DNA from: Thalassotalea psychrophila
GTDB taxonomy: Bacteria > Pseudomonadota > Gammaproteobacteria > Enterobacterales > Alteromonadaceae
Reading direction: 5' to 3'
DNA length: 64,000 bases
NCBI RefSeq assembly: GCF_031583595.1
Contig: NZ_CP134145.1
Coordinates: 2,914,001-2,978,000, forward strand
The notes beneath the pieces are model-generated. The model did not search any database, was not told the DNA's origin, and was given only the letters and a program-made list of their open reading frames with translations. Position numbers and translations under genes: made by a program. Of this stretch, positions 56,671 through 64,000 are shown piece by piece (positions within the stretch are counted from its first letter, which is position 1; every line of letters starts with the position of its first letter).

Positions 56671-57390
56671 TCAATCTTTTGGCAAGGTTTTATAACCATT
56701 AATCATTGCAGAGGTGATTGATGATTTTTCTTTGCGTTCTGTATAAATAACCCCTGCAATATGTAATGGAATAAGCAGTAATAAAAGATAAAACGAATAA
56801 ACATGCATGGTAATAAAAGGCGAGCGTAAGTCACGCATTGCTTTATATTTTTCTGTATCAACATTCTCTTTAGTGTAAGGTTTAATCAACTCTACTTGCG
56901 TGCTATCTATTGCAATTTGCTCTTTAAAATATCCACCAAATGGAGGGTAGTAAATATCGGTACCAGCAATGACTAAACCTGAAACCATTTGTATACTAAG
57001 GGCTAAAAACATAACCGTAATCATCAGTTTCCCAGCAGGATTATGGCCTTGATAAGCTTTTTGTGCACCTTGACGATATTCCTTCAGTTCTGCGGCAAAG
57101 CCTTTATTAAATGCTAACGTTGCACTCCATTTTTCAAAGCCAGTTCCGAAGAAGCCCAATACGTATCTAAGTAGTAAATTTATACAAAATATATAACCGA
57201 CCAATACGTGACAAGTTTTCAACAGCACTTTGCCATCACTAGTTACGCCCAGTGCTTTACTATTTAAAATAATCAAGCCAAAAGTAATCAGTAAAAATAC
57301 GCACAAAACATTCAACCAATGAAATAGGCGTATCTTCTTACTCCAAACATAAACCAAAGCTAACGATTGTGATGAATTTTTATTTTGCAT
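56671..57390 (-). CDS. cytochrome b561 / Ni-Fe hydrogenase type b-cytochrome
   Basis: A 239-residue inner-membrane cytochrome with four or five helices. Histidines that would bind two b-hemes are in RLFHWLNVL, TCHVLVGY, TMHVYSFY and PLHIAGV. The N-terminal portion VWSKKIRLFHW is typical of b561 domains. The partner is unknown; such proteins pass electrons from quinols to periplasmic acceptors. It starts at the ATG at 57390 with GGAGG six bases upstream. It is divergent from the DUF4266-DUF3570 pair. Confidence 0.85.
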   Translation of the reverse strand: MQNKNSSQSLALVYVWSKKIRLFHWLNVLCVFLLITFGLIILNSKALGVTSDGKVLLKTCHVLVGYIFCINLLLRYVLGFFGTGFEKWSATLAFNKGFAAELKEYRQGAQKAYQGHNPAGKLMITVMFLALSIQMVSGLVIAGTDIYYPPFGGYFKEQIAIDSTQVELIKPYTKENVDTEKYKAMRDLRSPFITMHVYSFYLLLLLIPLHIAGVIYTERKEKSSITSAMINGYKTLPKD

Positions 57391-57637
57391 AATAGCCTCC
57401 ATCCGAAAGTGACATAAAATGTATATTTAAAAACCTTATACAACCTAAACATTTTAACTTATCATTAACATAACAAAGATCTCTGATACTCTTATGATTA
57501 GGATCAAAAATAGGCAATTTAGCCTTTACTGTTCAATAAACAAGCTAAACTCGTATTGAACTCTTCGATGTTTAAACAATAAAAATACCTTCGTCTAAAT
57601 AGCAAACTTCCGAGCCGAAAAACATGGAACGAACATA

Positions 57638-57862
57638 ATGAACAGAAACTTCAAACTATCAATACTTACCATCAGTATTACATTGGCAACTGGCTGCTCA
57701 AGTTTAGGTGTAGAGCCTTGGGAAAGAGATCTGTTGGCAAAGCGCCAAATGGCCTTAACCTCATCCCCTATAGATGCATCGCTTGATGATCATATTTACT
57801 TCTCAAAGGAAGCTTCTAGTGGTGGCCGCAGTTTTGCAGGTGGAGGTTGCGGATGCAACTAA
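57638..57862 (+). CDS. DUF4266 lipoprotein with C-terminal GGGCGCN
   Basis: A 74-residue lipoprotein: signal peptide with lipobox ATGCSS, then GVEPWERDLLAKRQMALTSSPIDASLDDHIYFSKEASSGGRSFAGGGCGCN. The PWERD..LA..M motif and the glycine-cysteine C-terminus match DUF4266. Function is unknown; members occur next to DUF3570 proteins in marine gammaproteobacteria. The last ten residues overlap the start of DUF3570 by ten bases. The Cys-Gly-Cys end could bind a metal or undergo modification. Confidence 0.85.
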   Translation: MNRNFKLSILTISITLATGCSSLGVEPWERDLLAKRQMALTSSPIDASLDDHIYFSKEASSGGRSFAGGGCGCN

Positions 57863-59106
57863 AGGATAACGTTAGTCTAAAATCAGCCATAACCGCAGCA
57901 ACCTGCTCTTTATTGGGTAGCCAGGCAAATGCAGAAGAGGACAGCAATTGGAAGTTTGATACTGCGCTTATGTATTACGGTGAAAGCGAGCGAGTAACGG
58001 CAGTAGAGGGAATTATCGCTGGAACTAAAGAGTTTAATGATGAACATTTTTTAAATTTAAAATTTACCATCGACTCCCTTACCGGCGCATCAGCAACCGG
58101 TGCTGTTGCACAGCCACATGCACAAACATTTTCACGCCCATCAGGTAATGGCAGCTTTGACGTGGATGCCTATGAAACGCCATTAGATGACACGTTTAAA
58201 GATACCCGTGTACAATTTAATGCCCAATGGACTCAGCCGCTATCACCCGAGTATACAGCAAGTACAGGACTGCATTTATCAAAAGAGTATGACTACCTAT
58301 CTTTGGGATTAAACGGCAGTTTAGGCCGCTATTTCAATAAAAAAAATACCACTGTGTCAGTAGGTCTATCCTACTCTCATGATGTTATTGAACCAGAGGG
58401 AGGTATAAATAAACCTTTTGCAGAAATGCTTATACCGCCAACAGGCGATAAGGATACAATCGCCAGCGACGACTCAAAAGATACGTTTGACCTGTTATTT
58501 GGTTTAACGCAAGTGATAAATCGTCGAATGATCATGCAATTAAACTATTCAATATCACAAGTTAATGGTTATATGACGGATCCGTTTAAAGTATTGTCTG
58601 TGGTGAATTCAGATGGCTATAGCATTAGGCAGTTATACGAACATCGCCCTGATGAACGAACGAAACAAAGTGCATATTGGCAAACAAAATATCATTTTGA
58701 CACAACAGTATTAGATTTCTCTTATCGTTATATGTGGGATGATTGGGAAATAAAGTCACACACTTTTGATTTTCGTTATTACATTCCCTTTTATGATGGC
58801 TATCTCGAGCCACATGTACGTTATTACATGCAAGAAGCGGCTGATTTTTATCGCCCATTTTTATTGGACAATGAGCCTGTAGCAGACTTTGCCAGTGCCG
58901 ATTATCGAGTAGGAGAAATGGATGGCTTAACGTTGGGTATTAAATATGGACTACCGCTTACAGATGGTAAAGAGTTTTCGTTTAGGCTTGAGTTCTTTCA
59001 ACAAACACCAACTAATCCTGGTTTTGAAGAAGTTGGTGCTCTACAAGATGTTGAATTATTTGAAAGTGTAGAAGCGGTAATTGCACAAGTGAGTTATTCA
59101 TTTTAG
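57853..59106 (+). CDS. DUF3570 outer-membrane protein
   Basis: A 417-residue protein with a signal peptide ending in SQANAEED and a long stretch of amphipathic beta strands rich in aromatic residues, ending in VSYSF as outer-membrane barrels do. It matches DUF3570 (WKFDTALMYYGESERVTAVEG, LTGASATGAVAQPHAQTFSRPSG). Its function is unknown. The ATG at 57853 has GGAGG at ideal spacing within the end of the DUF4266 gene, so the two are coupled and probably form one envelope complex. Confidence 0.87.
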   Translation: MQLKDNVSLKSAITAATCSLLGSQANAEEDSNWKFDTALMYYGESERVTAVEGIIAGTKEFNDEHFLNLKFTIDSLTGASATGAVAQPHAQTFSRPSGNGSFDVDAYETPLDDTFKDTRVQFNAQWTQPLSPEYTASTGLHLSKEYDYLSLGLNGSLGRYFNKKNTTVSVGLSYSHDVIEPEGGINKPFAEMLIPPTGDKDTIASDDSKDTFDLLFGLTQVINRRMIMQLNYSISQVNGYMTDPFKVLSVVNSDGYSIRQLYEHRPDERTKQSAYWQTKYHFDTTVLDFSYRYMWDDWEIKSHTFDFRYYIPFYDGYLEPHVRYYMQEAADFYRPFLLDNEPVADFASADYRVGEMDGLTLGIKYGLPLTDGKEFSFRLEFFQQTPTNPGFEEVGALQDVELFESVEAVIAQVSYSF

Positions 59107-59205
59107 CAAAGGCATCTGATCTGACCACTTTACAGCAGCGCAATAAATTGCCATGATGATCAGATAAATTTCTCTCTAAAAATTAAAATAAAGATAAGGC
59201 CTGTA

Positions 59206-59742
59206 ATGAAAAATGTAGTAGACCAGTTATCTCAATATAAAAGCGTCCACTTTAATAAAAAGAATATTAAAACTCATTTTGTTGGCATACCGCTGATCAT
59301 TTTGTCGCTAACGATTTTATTAAGCTTAATAAACTTTCAATTTGGTGAGTATGACAACCCGACGAACATTACTGCCGCAATGATATTTTATAGTATCGCC
59401 ATCATTTATTACTTTATATTACACTGGCGTTTAGCATTAGGCATGGTTGTTTATATAATTCCAAACTTATACATTGCGAGCTTAATAGCACCGGTTGAAG
59501 GAGCAGCATGGCTCGCGGTAGCAATTTTTGTTATTGGTTGGATAATTCAATTTATTGGCCATTACTATGAGAAAGCTAAACCTGCTTTTGTTGATGATTT
59601 GAGCCAGTTTTTAATTGGACCATTTTTTCTTATGGCTGAAGTTTATTTTGGTTTAGGTTGGGAAAAAAAATTATTGGCTGAAATAACACCGTTAGCTCGG
59701 GATAAACGTAGAGCAATAGAGGCGAAAAACAGAGGCGAATAG
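59206..59742 (+). CDS. DUF962 / Mpo1-like membrane protein
   Basis: A 178-residue protein with four membrane helices and the conserved polar residues of the DUF962 family: HFNKKNIKTHFVGIPLI near the N-terminus, WIIQFIGHYYEKAKPAFVDDLSQFLIGPFFLMAEV in the middle. The yeast member Mpo1 is a Fe2+-dependent dioxygenase that oxidises 2-hydroxy fatty acids; bacterial members are uncharacterised. It follows the DUF3570 gene by about 100 bases on the same strand, and it may or may not share a transcript. Confidence 0.82.
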   Translation: MKNVVDQLSQYKSVHFNKKNIKTHFVGIPLIILSLTILLSLINFQFGEYDNPTNITAAMIFYSIAIIYYFILHWRLALGMVVYIIPNLYIASLIAPVEGAAWLAVAIFVIGWIIQFIGHYYEKAKPAFVDDLSQFLIGPFFLMAEVYFGLGWEKKLLAEITPLARDKRRAIEAKNRGE

Positions 59743-59756
59743 AAAGCAACTAAATA

Positions 59757-59789
59757 CGAGTAACAGGCAATAAAATCACCTGTTACTCG
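59757..59789. terminator. hairpin between the DUF962 gene and dbpA
   Basis: CGAGTAACAGG pairs with CCTGTTACTCG around an 11-base AT-rich loop. It lies between two converging genes and may end both transcripts, although no long T-run follows it. Confidence 0.5.
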
Positions 59790-59824
59790 GTTAAACTCTC
59801 ATCTAAATAATACGTAATAAAGAA

Positions 59825-61210
59825 TTAACGAATCACTCGAATTCTAAAGTTACGGCCTTTAATTTTGCCATCTTCTAGTTTTTTAAGTGCTACTTTATGG
59901 GCATTACGCTTAATAGCTACATAGGCAAAATTTTGAGCGACATTAATTTTACCTACTTGATCACCCTTAATACCTTTATCACCTGTTAACGCCCCTAAGA
60001 TATCACCAGGACGAACTTTGTCACGTTTACCACCACTAATTTGAATGGTGATCATATCTGGACGCAAAGGCAAAGCATTAAGTGCACGGATATTAGGTAA
60101 TTGTTCACCGATAATCTTTTGATCAAGATAGTCTTCCAATAATGCCACCTTATAGCTTTCTTTATCGCTATATAATGAACAAGCCATGCCTTTACTACCG
60201 GCTCGGCCCGTACGGCCGATGCGATGCACATGAACTTCGGTGTCTAAAGCGATATGAAAATTTACCACCATATCTAAATTATCAATATCTAAACCACGAG
60301 CTGCGACATCAGTAGCAACAAGAACATTAGTACTTTTATTAGAAAAACGTACTAAAGTTTCATCTCTATCACGTTGTTCTAGGTCACCATGTAACGATAA
60401 GGTGCTAAAACCAAAATTGACTAATTCATCAGCCACTAATTGCGCATCTTTTTTAGTATTACAAAATACTACACAAGATTCGGGTTTATGTTCTAGCAAC
60501 AACAACTGTAATGCTTGCAAGCGCTCTTCATTATCTTGCACATGATAAAAATGCTGGGAGATACTGCTATCATCATGGGTTGACTCTACTTTTACCATTG
60601 TTGGTAAGGTCATGATGCGCTCTGAAATTTGTTTGATTTTATTTGGAAAAGTGGCGCTAAATAAGAGTGTTTGTCTATGTTTTGGCGAATTGCGAACAAT
60701 ATTGTCTAAAGCTGGCTGAAAACCCATATCAAGCATACGGTCTGCTTCGTCAAGAATGAGTAAATTTAAATTTTCTAAATTTAAGGTGCCTTTAATTACA
60801 TGCTCTTCAACACGGCCAGGTGTACCAACAATAATATGAGCACCATGTTCTAGTGATCCAATTTGTGGTCCAAACGGTGTTCCACCACACAAAGTTAATA
60901 TTTTTATGTTATGAATTGAGCGCGCAAGTCTGCGTAATTCTTTTGCTACTTGGTCAGCTAATTCTCTTGTTGGACACAAGACTAATGATTGAATACGAAA
61001 ACGCTTAACATCTAGCTTTTGTAATAACCCTAAACCAAAAGCTGCAGTTTTTCCTGAGCCTGTTTTACCTTGGCCAATTACATCTTTGCCCATAATAATA
61101 TCGGGTAAACTCTGCTCTTGAATCGGCGTCATAAATTCATAACCCAATGATTCAATATTGGTTAATAATTCTGGTTTTAATGCTAGGGTAGAAAATTTAG
61201 ATTGGCTCAA
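59825..61210 (-). CDS. dbpA: ATP-dependent RNA helicase DbpA
   Basis: DEAD-box helicase for late 50S ribosome assembly, activated by hairpin 92 of 23S rRNA. The 461-residue protein has the Q motif, Walker A (GKTGSGKT, about 48-55), PTRELADQ, DEAD at 154-157, SAT, and HRIGRTGRAG. The C-terminal DbpA RNA-binding domain is present (GDILGALTGDKGIKGDQVGKINVAQNFAYVAI). The start is probably TTG at 61210, because no ATG occurs before the first conserved residues. Confidence 0.94.
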   Translation of the reverse strand: MSQSKFSTLALKPELLTNIESLGYEFMTPIQEQSLPDIIMGKDVIGQGKTGSGKTAAFGLGLLQKLDVKRFRIQSLVLCPTRELADQVAKELRRLARSIHNIKILTLCGGTPFGPQIGSLEHGAHIIVGTPGRVEEHVIKGTLNLENLNLLILDEADRMLDMGFQPALDNIVRNSPKHRQTLLFSATFPNKIKQISERIMTLPTMVKVESTHDDSSISQHFYHVQDNEERLQALQLLLLEHKPESCVVFCNTKKDAQLVADELVNFGFSTLSLHGDLEQRDRDETLVRFSNKSTNVLVATDVAARGLDIDNLDMVVNFHIALDTEVHVHRIGRTGRAGSKGMACSLYSDKESYKVALLEDYLDQKIIGEQLPNIRALNALPLRPDMITIQISGGKRDKVRPGDILGALTGDKGIKGDQVGKINVAQNFAYVAIKRNAHKVALKKLEDGKIKGRNFRIRVIR

Positions 61211-61371
61211 TGTTTTGTCCCAATTGGAATGACGGCTTAATGATCTTTTTGATCACAACTTTTTTAGGAAACAATTATATACCCGTTACCTTTCAAAGTG
61301 TAGAATTTCAGAGTCAGGTTACAAACTTAAAACCATCCATGGCAGTTTGCATTCCTTCATCCCTGAAGTAA

Positions 61372-61393
61372 AAAGGAGCTTTACAGCTCCTTT
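61372..61393 (-). terminator. terminator of the small secreted protein gene
   Basis: AAAGGAGCT pairs with AGCTCCTTT around a TTAC loop, followed on the minus strand by a T-run, 28 bases beyond the stop codon at 61421. Confidence 0.75.
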
Positions 61394-61420
61394 AGTTACA
61401 TTTGTTTCTTAAATTTTGAA

Positions 61421-61783
61421 TCAACCATCAATATCTTTTAAAAATTTATAACTGCCTTTAATGTCAGCTTTGTATTCATCACATAACTCCCCTACTGGAG
61501 CTTTAGTTTTTAACACCCCATATTGACGATGTGCTTCCATACGAATTTTTTCCCAGCTTATGCCTTCAATGGTCTCGTAGCCTTCACTAAAGGCCTTTAG
61601 TTTTGCCATTTCTTTGACTTTTTCACCATCGATAGGTTTATCACAATCGCGTTCTAAATAAATAAGTTTACTTACTGCCTCAGTTAATAGTGCTTCAACT
61701 TCTGTAATTTGTGACTTAGATAGAGACTCATCGGCAAGCGTGTTAAAACTTAAAATGGTCAGTGCTATTAATAAAATTCTCAT
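61421..61783 (-). CDS. small secreted protein of unknown function
   Basis: A 120-residue protein with a signal peptide (MRILLIALTILSFNTLA) and a helical, charged mature part. It has two cysteines in the mature protein (RDCDKP and ELCDEY), which could form a disulfide. AGGAAAAAAC precedes the ATG. It lies between recQ and dbpA on their strand, 62 bases after recQ, with its own terminator. I do not recognise it and no domain is evident. Confidence 0.72.
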   Translation of the reverse strand: MRILLIALTILSFNTLADESLSKSQITEVEALLTEAVSKLIYLERDCDKPIDGEKVKEMAKLKAFSEGYETIEGISWEKIRMEAHRQYGVLKTKAPVGELCDEYKADIKGSYKFLKDIDG

Positions 61784-61845
61784 GTTTTTTCCTAAAAATA
61801 TAATAAATAAGCGCTATTAAATAATAGCAGTTTTTCATTATCTTA

Positions 61846-63831
61846 CTAATTTGTAGAGATATTTTTTTCTACCCATGAACGGATGTCATTAAAGCGATAA
61901 TTTTCAAACATGGCAAAACCGTTTAGTTTTCTCACCCTAAGTTTAGTAAAAATTGGAGTGGTTAAACCACATAGAAAACGGCTAATAAGTGTTGCTGAAG
62001 ATTTTTCACCCAATTTTTCAATAATATCTTTGGCTATTGAATTAAAACTAAACTCATTTAACGGCTTAAGCTGCGGCACTGGAGGCATTAAAGCCACGCT
62101 TCCTAAACACACTGAACAATGACCACAAGGCTGCTGTAAACGGTGATCTGAAAAGTAATGAGCAAGCTGTAAACTTAAACAACTATTTGAAGCAAAAAAC
62201 GCTAAGAGATGCTCTATACGCTTTATTTCACTAAGTTCCTTTTGCTCAAAACGAGAGTACATATCGTTATTAAGCAAAGCTAAATCCATAGGGTTTGAGT
62301 TAACTTGATACACCTCTGTCATTTGTTTACTTTGCAATTCTAACAAATTCTTTTCATCAAAATATTCAATAGCAGTAATCACCCTACTGCGATCACTTGG
62401 ATATTGCACCGCCATACGTTCAAAATTTAGGGCATACCAGATTTTAGCTTTATCTGAAGAGTCGAGTATCGCCTGAATAAAGGTTTGTCTTTCACCATCA
62501 AATTTATTAATCAACTCACTTTCACTGCATTTAAGCTTGAACTTATACTCAGCAAAATAACTGTAGGCTGGTTTGATTAACCCCGCCAGTTCAAGATATA
62601 CCAACAATGTTTTCAAGCTAAGTAAGCGAATATTAGATTGGCTAGACAAACTATTAAGCACTACTTCCCATTGAAAGTTATGCTGTTTAGCTTGTTCAAT
62701 AATTTCATTTATCACATAGCTTATCGCGCTTGCTTCAGGCGTATCTGCGTAGACAAAATTTTCTAAAATATTTAAATTGTCATAATTGGCTAACACTAAA
62801 CATTCAGAAGGGCTTCCATCTCGACCTGCCCGGCCAATTTCTTGAGCATAATTCTCAATAGATTTAGGTAAATCGTAATGAACAACAAAACGAATGTCAC
62901 TTTTATCTATGCCCATACCAAAAGCAATGGTAGCAACGATCAGTTTAATGTTGCCATTCATAAAGTTCTGTTGAATATTTTGTCTTAATTCGCTGTCCAT
63001 GCCAGCATGATAAGCTGTAGCTGCTACACCTTTAGCCGATAAACTGCTAGCAACCTGTTCAGCTGTTTGCTGTAAGGTGACGTAAACGATACCTGATGAT
63101 TGTGTTTTATCATTTAGCCATTGGGCTAAATAATTATCTTTTTCTGTTTGCTTGATACCTTGCACATGCAAATTTAAATTAGCACGATAAAAACCGGTTA
63201 GAACGATGTTATTGTGCTCTATCGCAAATTTTTCACCCATATCGCTAACTACTTTTTCGGTCGCCGTTGCTGTAAGCAGAAGGGTTTGCGCAATATTAAA
63301 TTGTTCTTTATATTTCGGCAGTTTTAAATAATCAGGACGAAAGTTATGGCCCCACTCTGATATACAGTGCGCTTCATCAACCACTAACAATGAAATAGGA
63401 ATGTGTGCTAAAAACTGTCTAAAACGTTCATTGTTTAAACGCTCCACTGAGATCATTAATATTTTTATATGCCCAGATTTAACCCCTGCCATTACTTGCT
63501 GAGATTGTTCCTTAGATTGCATAGAATCGATACTTGCAGCGCTAATACCTTTACTTGCTAAGAATTCTAATTGGTCTTGCATAAGTGCCAATAGCGGCGA
63601 AATAACTAAGGTTAAATGCGGCAGAACTAGCGCGGGTAACTGATAGCAAAGTGACTTTCCGGAGCCCGTTGGAAATATAGCCGCTGAGCTTTGGCCATTC
63701 AATATTGTGTCAACGACCTGTTGTTGACCATCTCTAAAATGAGAAAAACCGAAGTGTTGCTGTAGTATTTGAGTAGATGATTGCACGTCTGTATTCGATT
63801 TTAAGTTTGAGTCTGAGCTTGAATTTTGCAT
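61846..63831 (-). CDS. recQ: RecQ-family DNA helicase
   Basis: A 661-residue 3'-5' helicase with HFGFSHFRDGQQQVVDTIL, Walker A at 55-60 (TGSGKS), DEAH at 152-155, ATATEKV, HAGMDSELRQNI and the motif VI ENYAQEIGRAGRDG. A RecQ-type zinc site is present (NSCLSLQLAHYFSDHRLQQPCGHCSVC). The end resembles a winged-helix region, but no clear HRDC domain is visible. Sequence details differ from E. coli RecQ (609 residues), so this may be a second RecQ-type helicase and the symbol is tentative. Confidence 0.85.
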   Translation of the reverse strand: MQNSSSDSNLKSNTDVQSSTQILQQHFGFSHFRDGQQQVVDTILNGQSSAAIFPTGSGKSLCYQLPALVLPHLTLVISPLLALMQDQLEFLASKGISAASIDSMQSKEQSQQVMAGVKSGHIKILMISVERLNNERFRQFLAHIPISLLVVDEAHCISEWGHNFRPDYLKLPKYKEQFNIAQTLLLTATATEKVVSDMGEKFAIEHNNIVLTGFYRANLNLHVQGIKQTEKDNYLAQWLNDKTQSSGIVYVTLQQTAEQVASSLSAKGVAATAYHAGMDSELRQNIQQNFMNGNIKLIVATIAFGMGIDKSDIRFVVHYDLPKSIENYAQEIGRAGRDGSPSECLVLANYDNLNILENFVYADTPEASAISYVINEIIEQAKQHNFQWEVVLNSLSSQSNIRLLSLKTLLVYLELAGLIKPAYSYFAEYKFKLKCSESELINKFDGERQTFIQAILDSSDKAKIWYALNFERMAVQYPSDRSRVITAIEYFDEKNLLELQSKQMTEVYQVNSNPMDLALLNNDMYSRFEQKELSEIKRIEHLLAFFASNSCLSLQLAHYFSDHRLQQPCGHCSVCLGSVALMPPVPQLKPLNEFSFNSIAKDIIEKLGEKSSATLISRFLCGLTTPIFTKLRVRKLNGFAMFENYRFNDIRSWVEKNISTN

Positions 63832-63943
63832 ATTACATCCTTGTAGTTAGCGAGTGGTAAAGCTTAGCACGTTTAAATGAAAATTCATTATAAAAGCCAT
63901 GAGCTGAAACTGCTATAATCAATCCAGTTTTTAATAAAAATAT

Positions 63944-64000
63944 ATGAGATCCGAATTGATAGAAATTATATCGCCTGATACATTTACCACTACGCTATGG
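63944..64000 (+). CDS. start of a gene, possibly HutD/Ves-like (partial)
   Basis: Nineteen codons (MRSELIEIISPDTFTTTLW) before the window ends. The ISP..FTTT.W stretch resembles the first residues of HutD/Ves cupin proteins, but the visible part is too short for a firm call. It is divergent from recQ. Confidence 0.35.
   Translation, partial: MRSELIEIISPDTFTTTLW

Overview
The window is a piece of a low-GC gammaproteobacterial chromosome, most likely from the Alteromonadales and perhaps the Colwelliaceae (a Colwellia- or Thalassotalea-like marine bacterium). This rests on base composition, on conserved gene blocks (msrC-proQ-prc, rpmF-plsX-fab-acpP, serC-aroA-cmk-rpsA-ihfB-lapAB-pyrF, nrdAB-yfaE), on the AcnD/PrpF form of the methylcitrate cycle, and on a small DUF2375/TIGR02922 protein that I know mainly from that order. 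The genus is inference. I see no prophage, insertion sequence with a transposase, CRISPR array, rRNA or tRNA. Nearly all of the window is core genome; the unusual material is in dispersed palindromic repeats and a few small accessory loci.

Layout. 1-5.7 kb: the start of an NhaC-type antiporter gene, then prc, proQ, a small acidic protein and msrC in one run, then two envelope proteins (SIMPL and DUF2057). 6.1-13.1 kb: a complete propionate (2-methylcitrate) operon read right to left as GntR regulator, prpB, prpC, acnD, prpF, with GntR-type palindromes upstream and a hairpin between acnD and prpF. 13.3-15.8 kb: a fused SpmA/SpmB-like membrane protein, an intergenic region with a candidate small RNA, and a glutathione transferase. 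15.8-28.3 kb: the fatty-acid and replication block yceD-rpmF-plsX-fabH-fabD-fabG-acpP-fabF-pabC-mltG-tmk-holB-pilZ-tatD, interrupted between pilZ and tatD by a two-gene HupE/UreJ-type cassette with repeats on both sides. 28.5-35.2 kb: maf, a prolyl-4-hydroxylase-like dioxygenase, rluC, a long leader and rne, whose C-terminus carries a 15-bp tandem repeat.

35.3-47 kb: a secreted ComEA-like protein, M48 protease plus LemA, efpL, pyrF-lapB-lapA, ihfB, rpsA, cmk, aroA, serC. 47-52 kb: gyrA, then on the other strand DUF2375, ubiG and a HAD phosphatase. 52.4-56.3 kb: nrdA, nrdB and the ferredoxin yfaE, behind a likely NrdR-controlled region. 56.3-59.7 kb: an ArsR-type regulator with the two-cysteine spacing of persulfide sensors, a cytochrome b561, a DUF4266 lipoprotein, a DUF3570 outer-membrane protein and an Mpo1-like protein. 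59.8-64 kb: dbpA, a small secreted protein, a RecQ-family helicase and the first codons of one more gene.

The most interesting material is: the GGGGTCAG-type repeat elements, which abut stop codons and flank the HupE cassette; the ArsR/cytochrome/DUF4266-DUF3570 locus; the candidate small RNA near 14.9 kb; and the hydroxylase placed among translation genes. No clearly new defence or mobile system was found.
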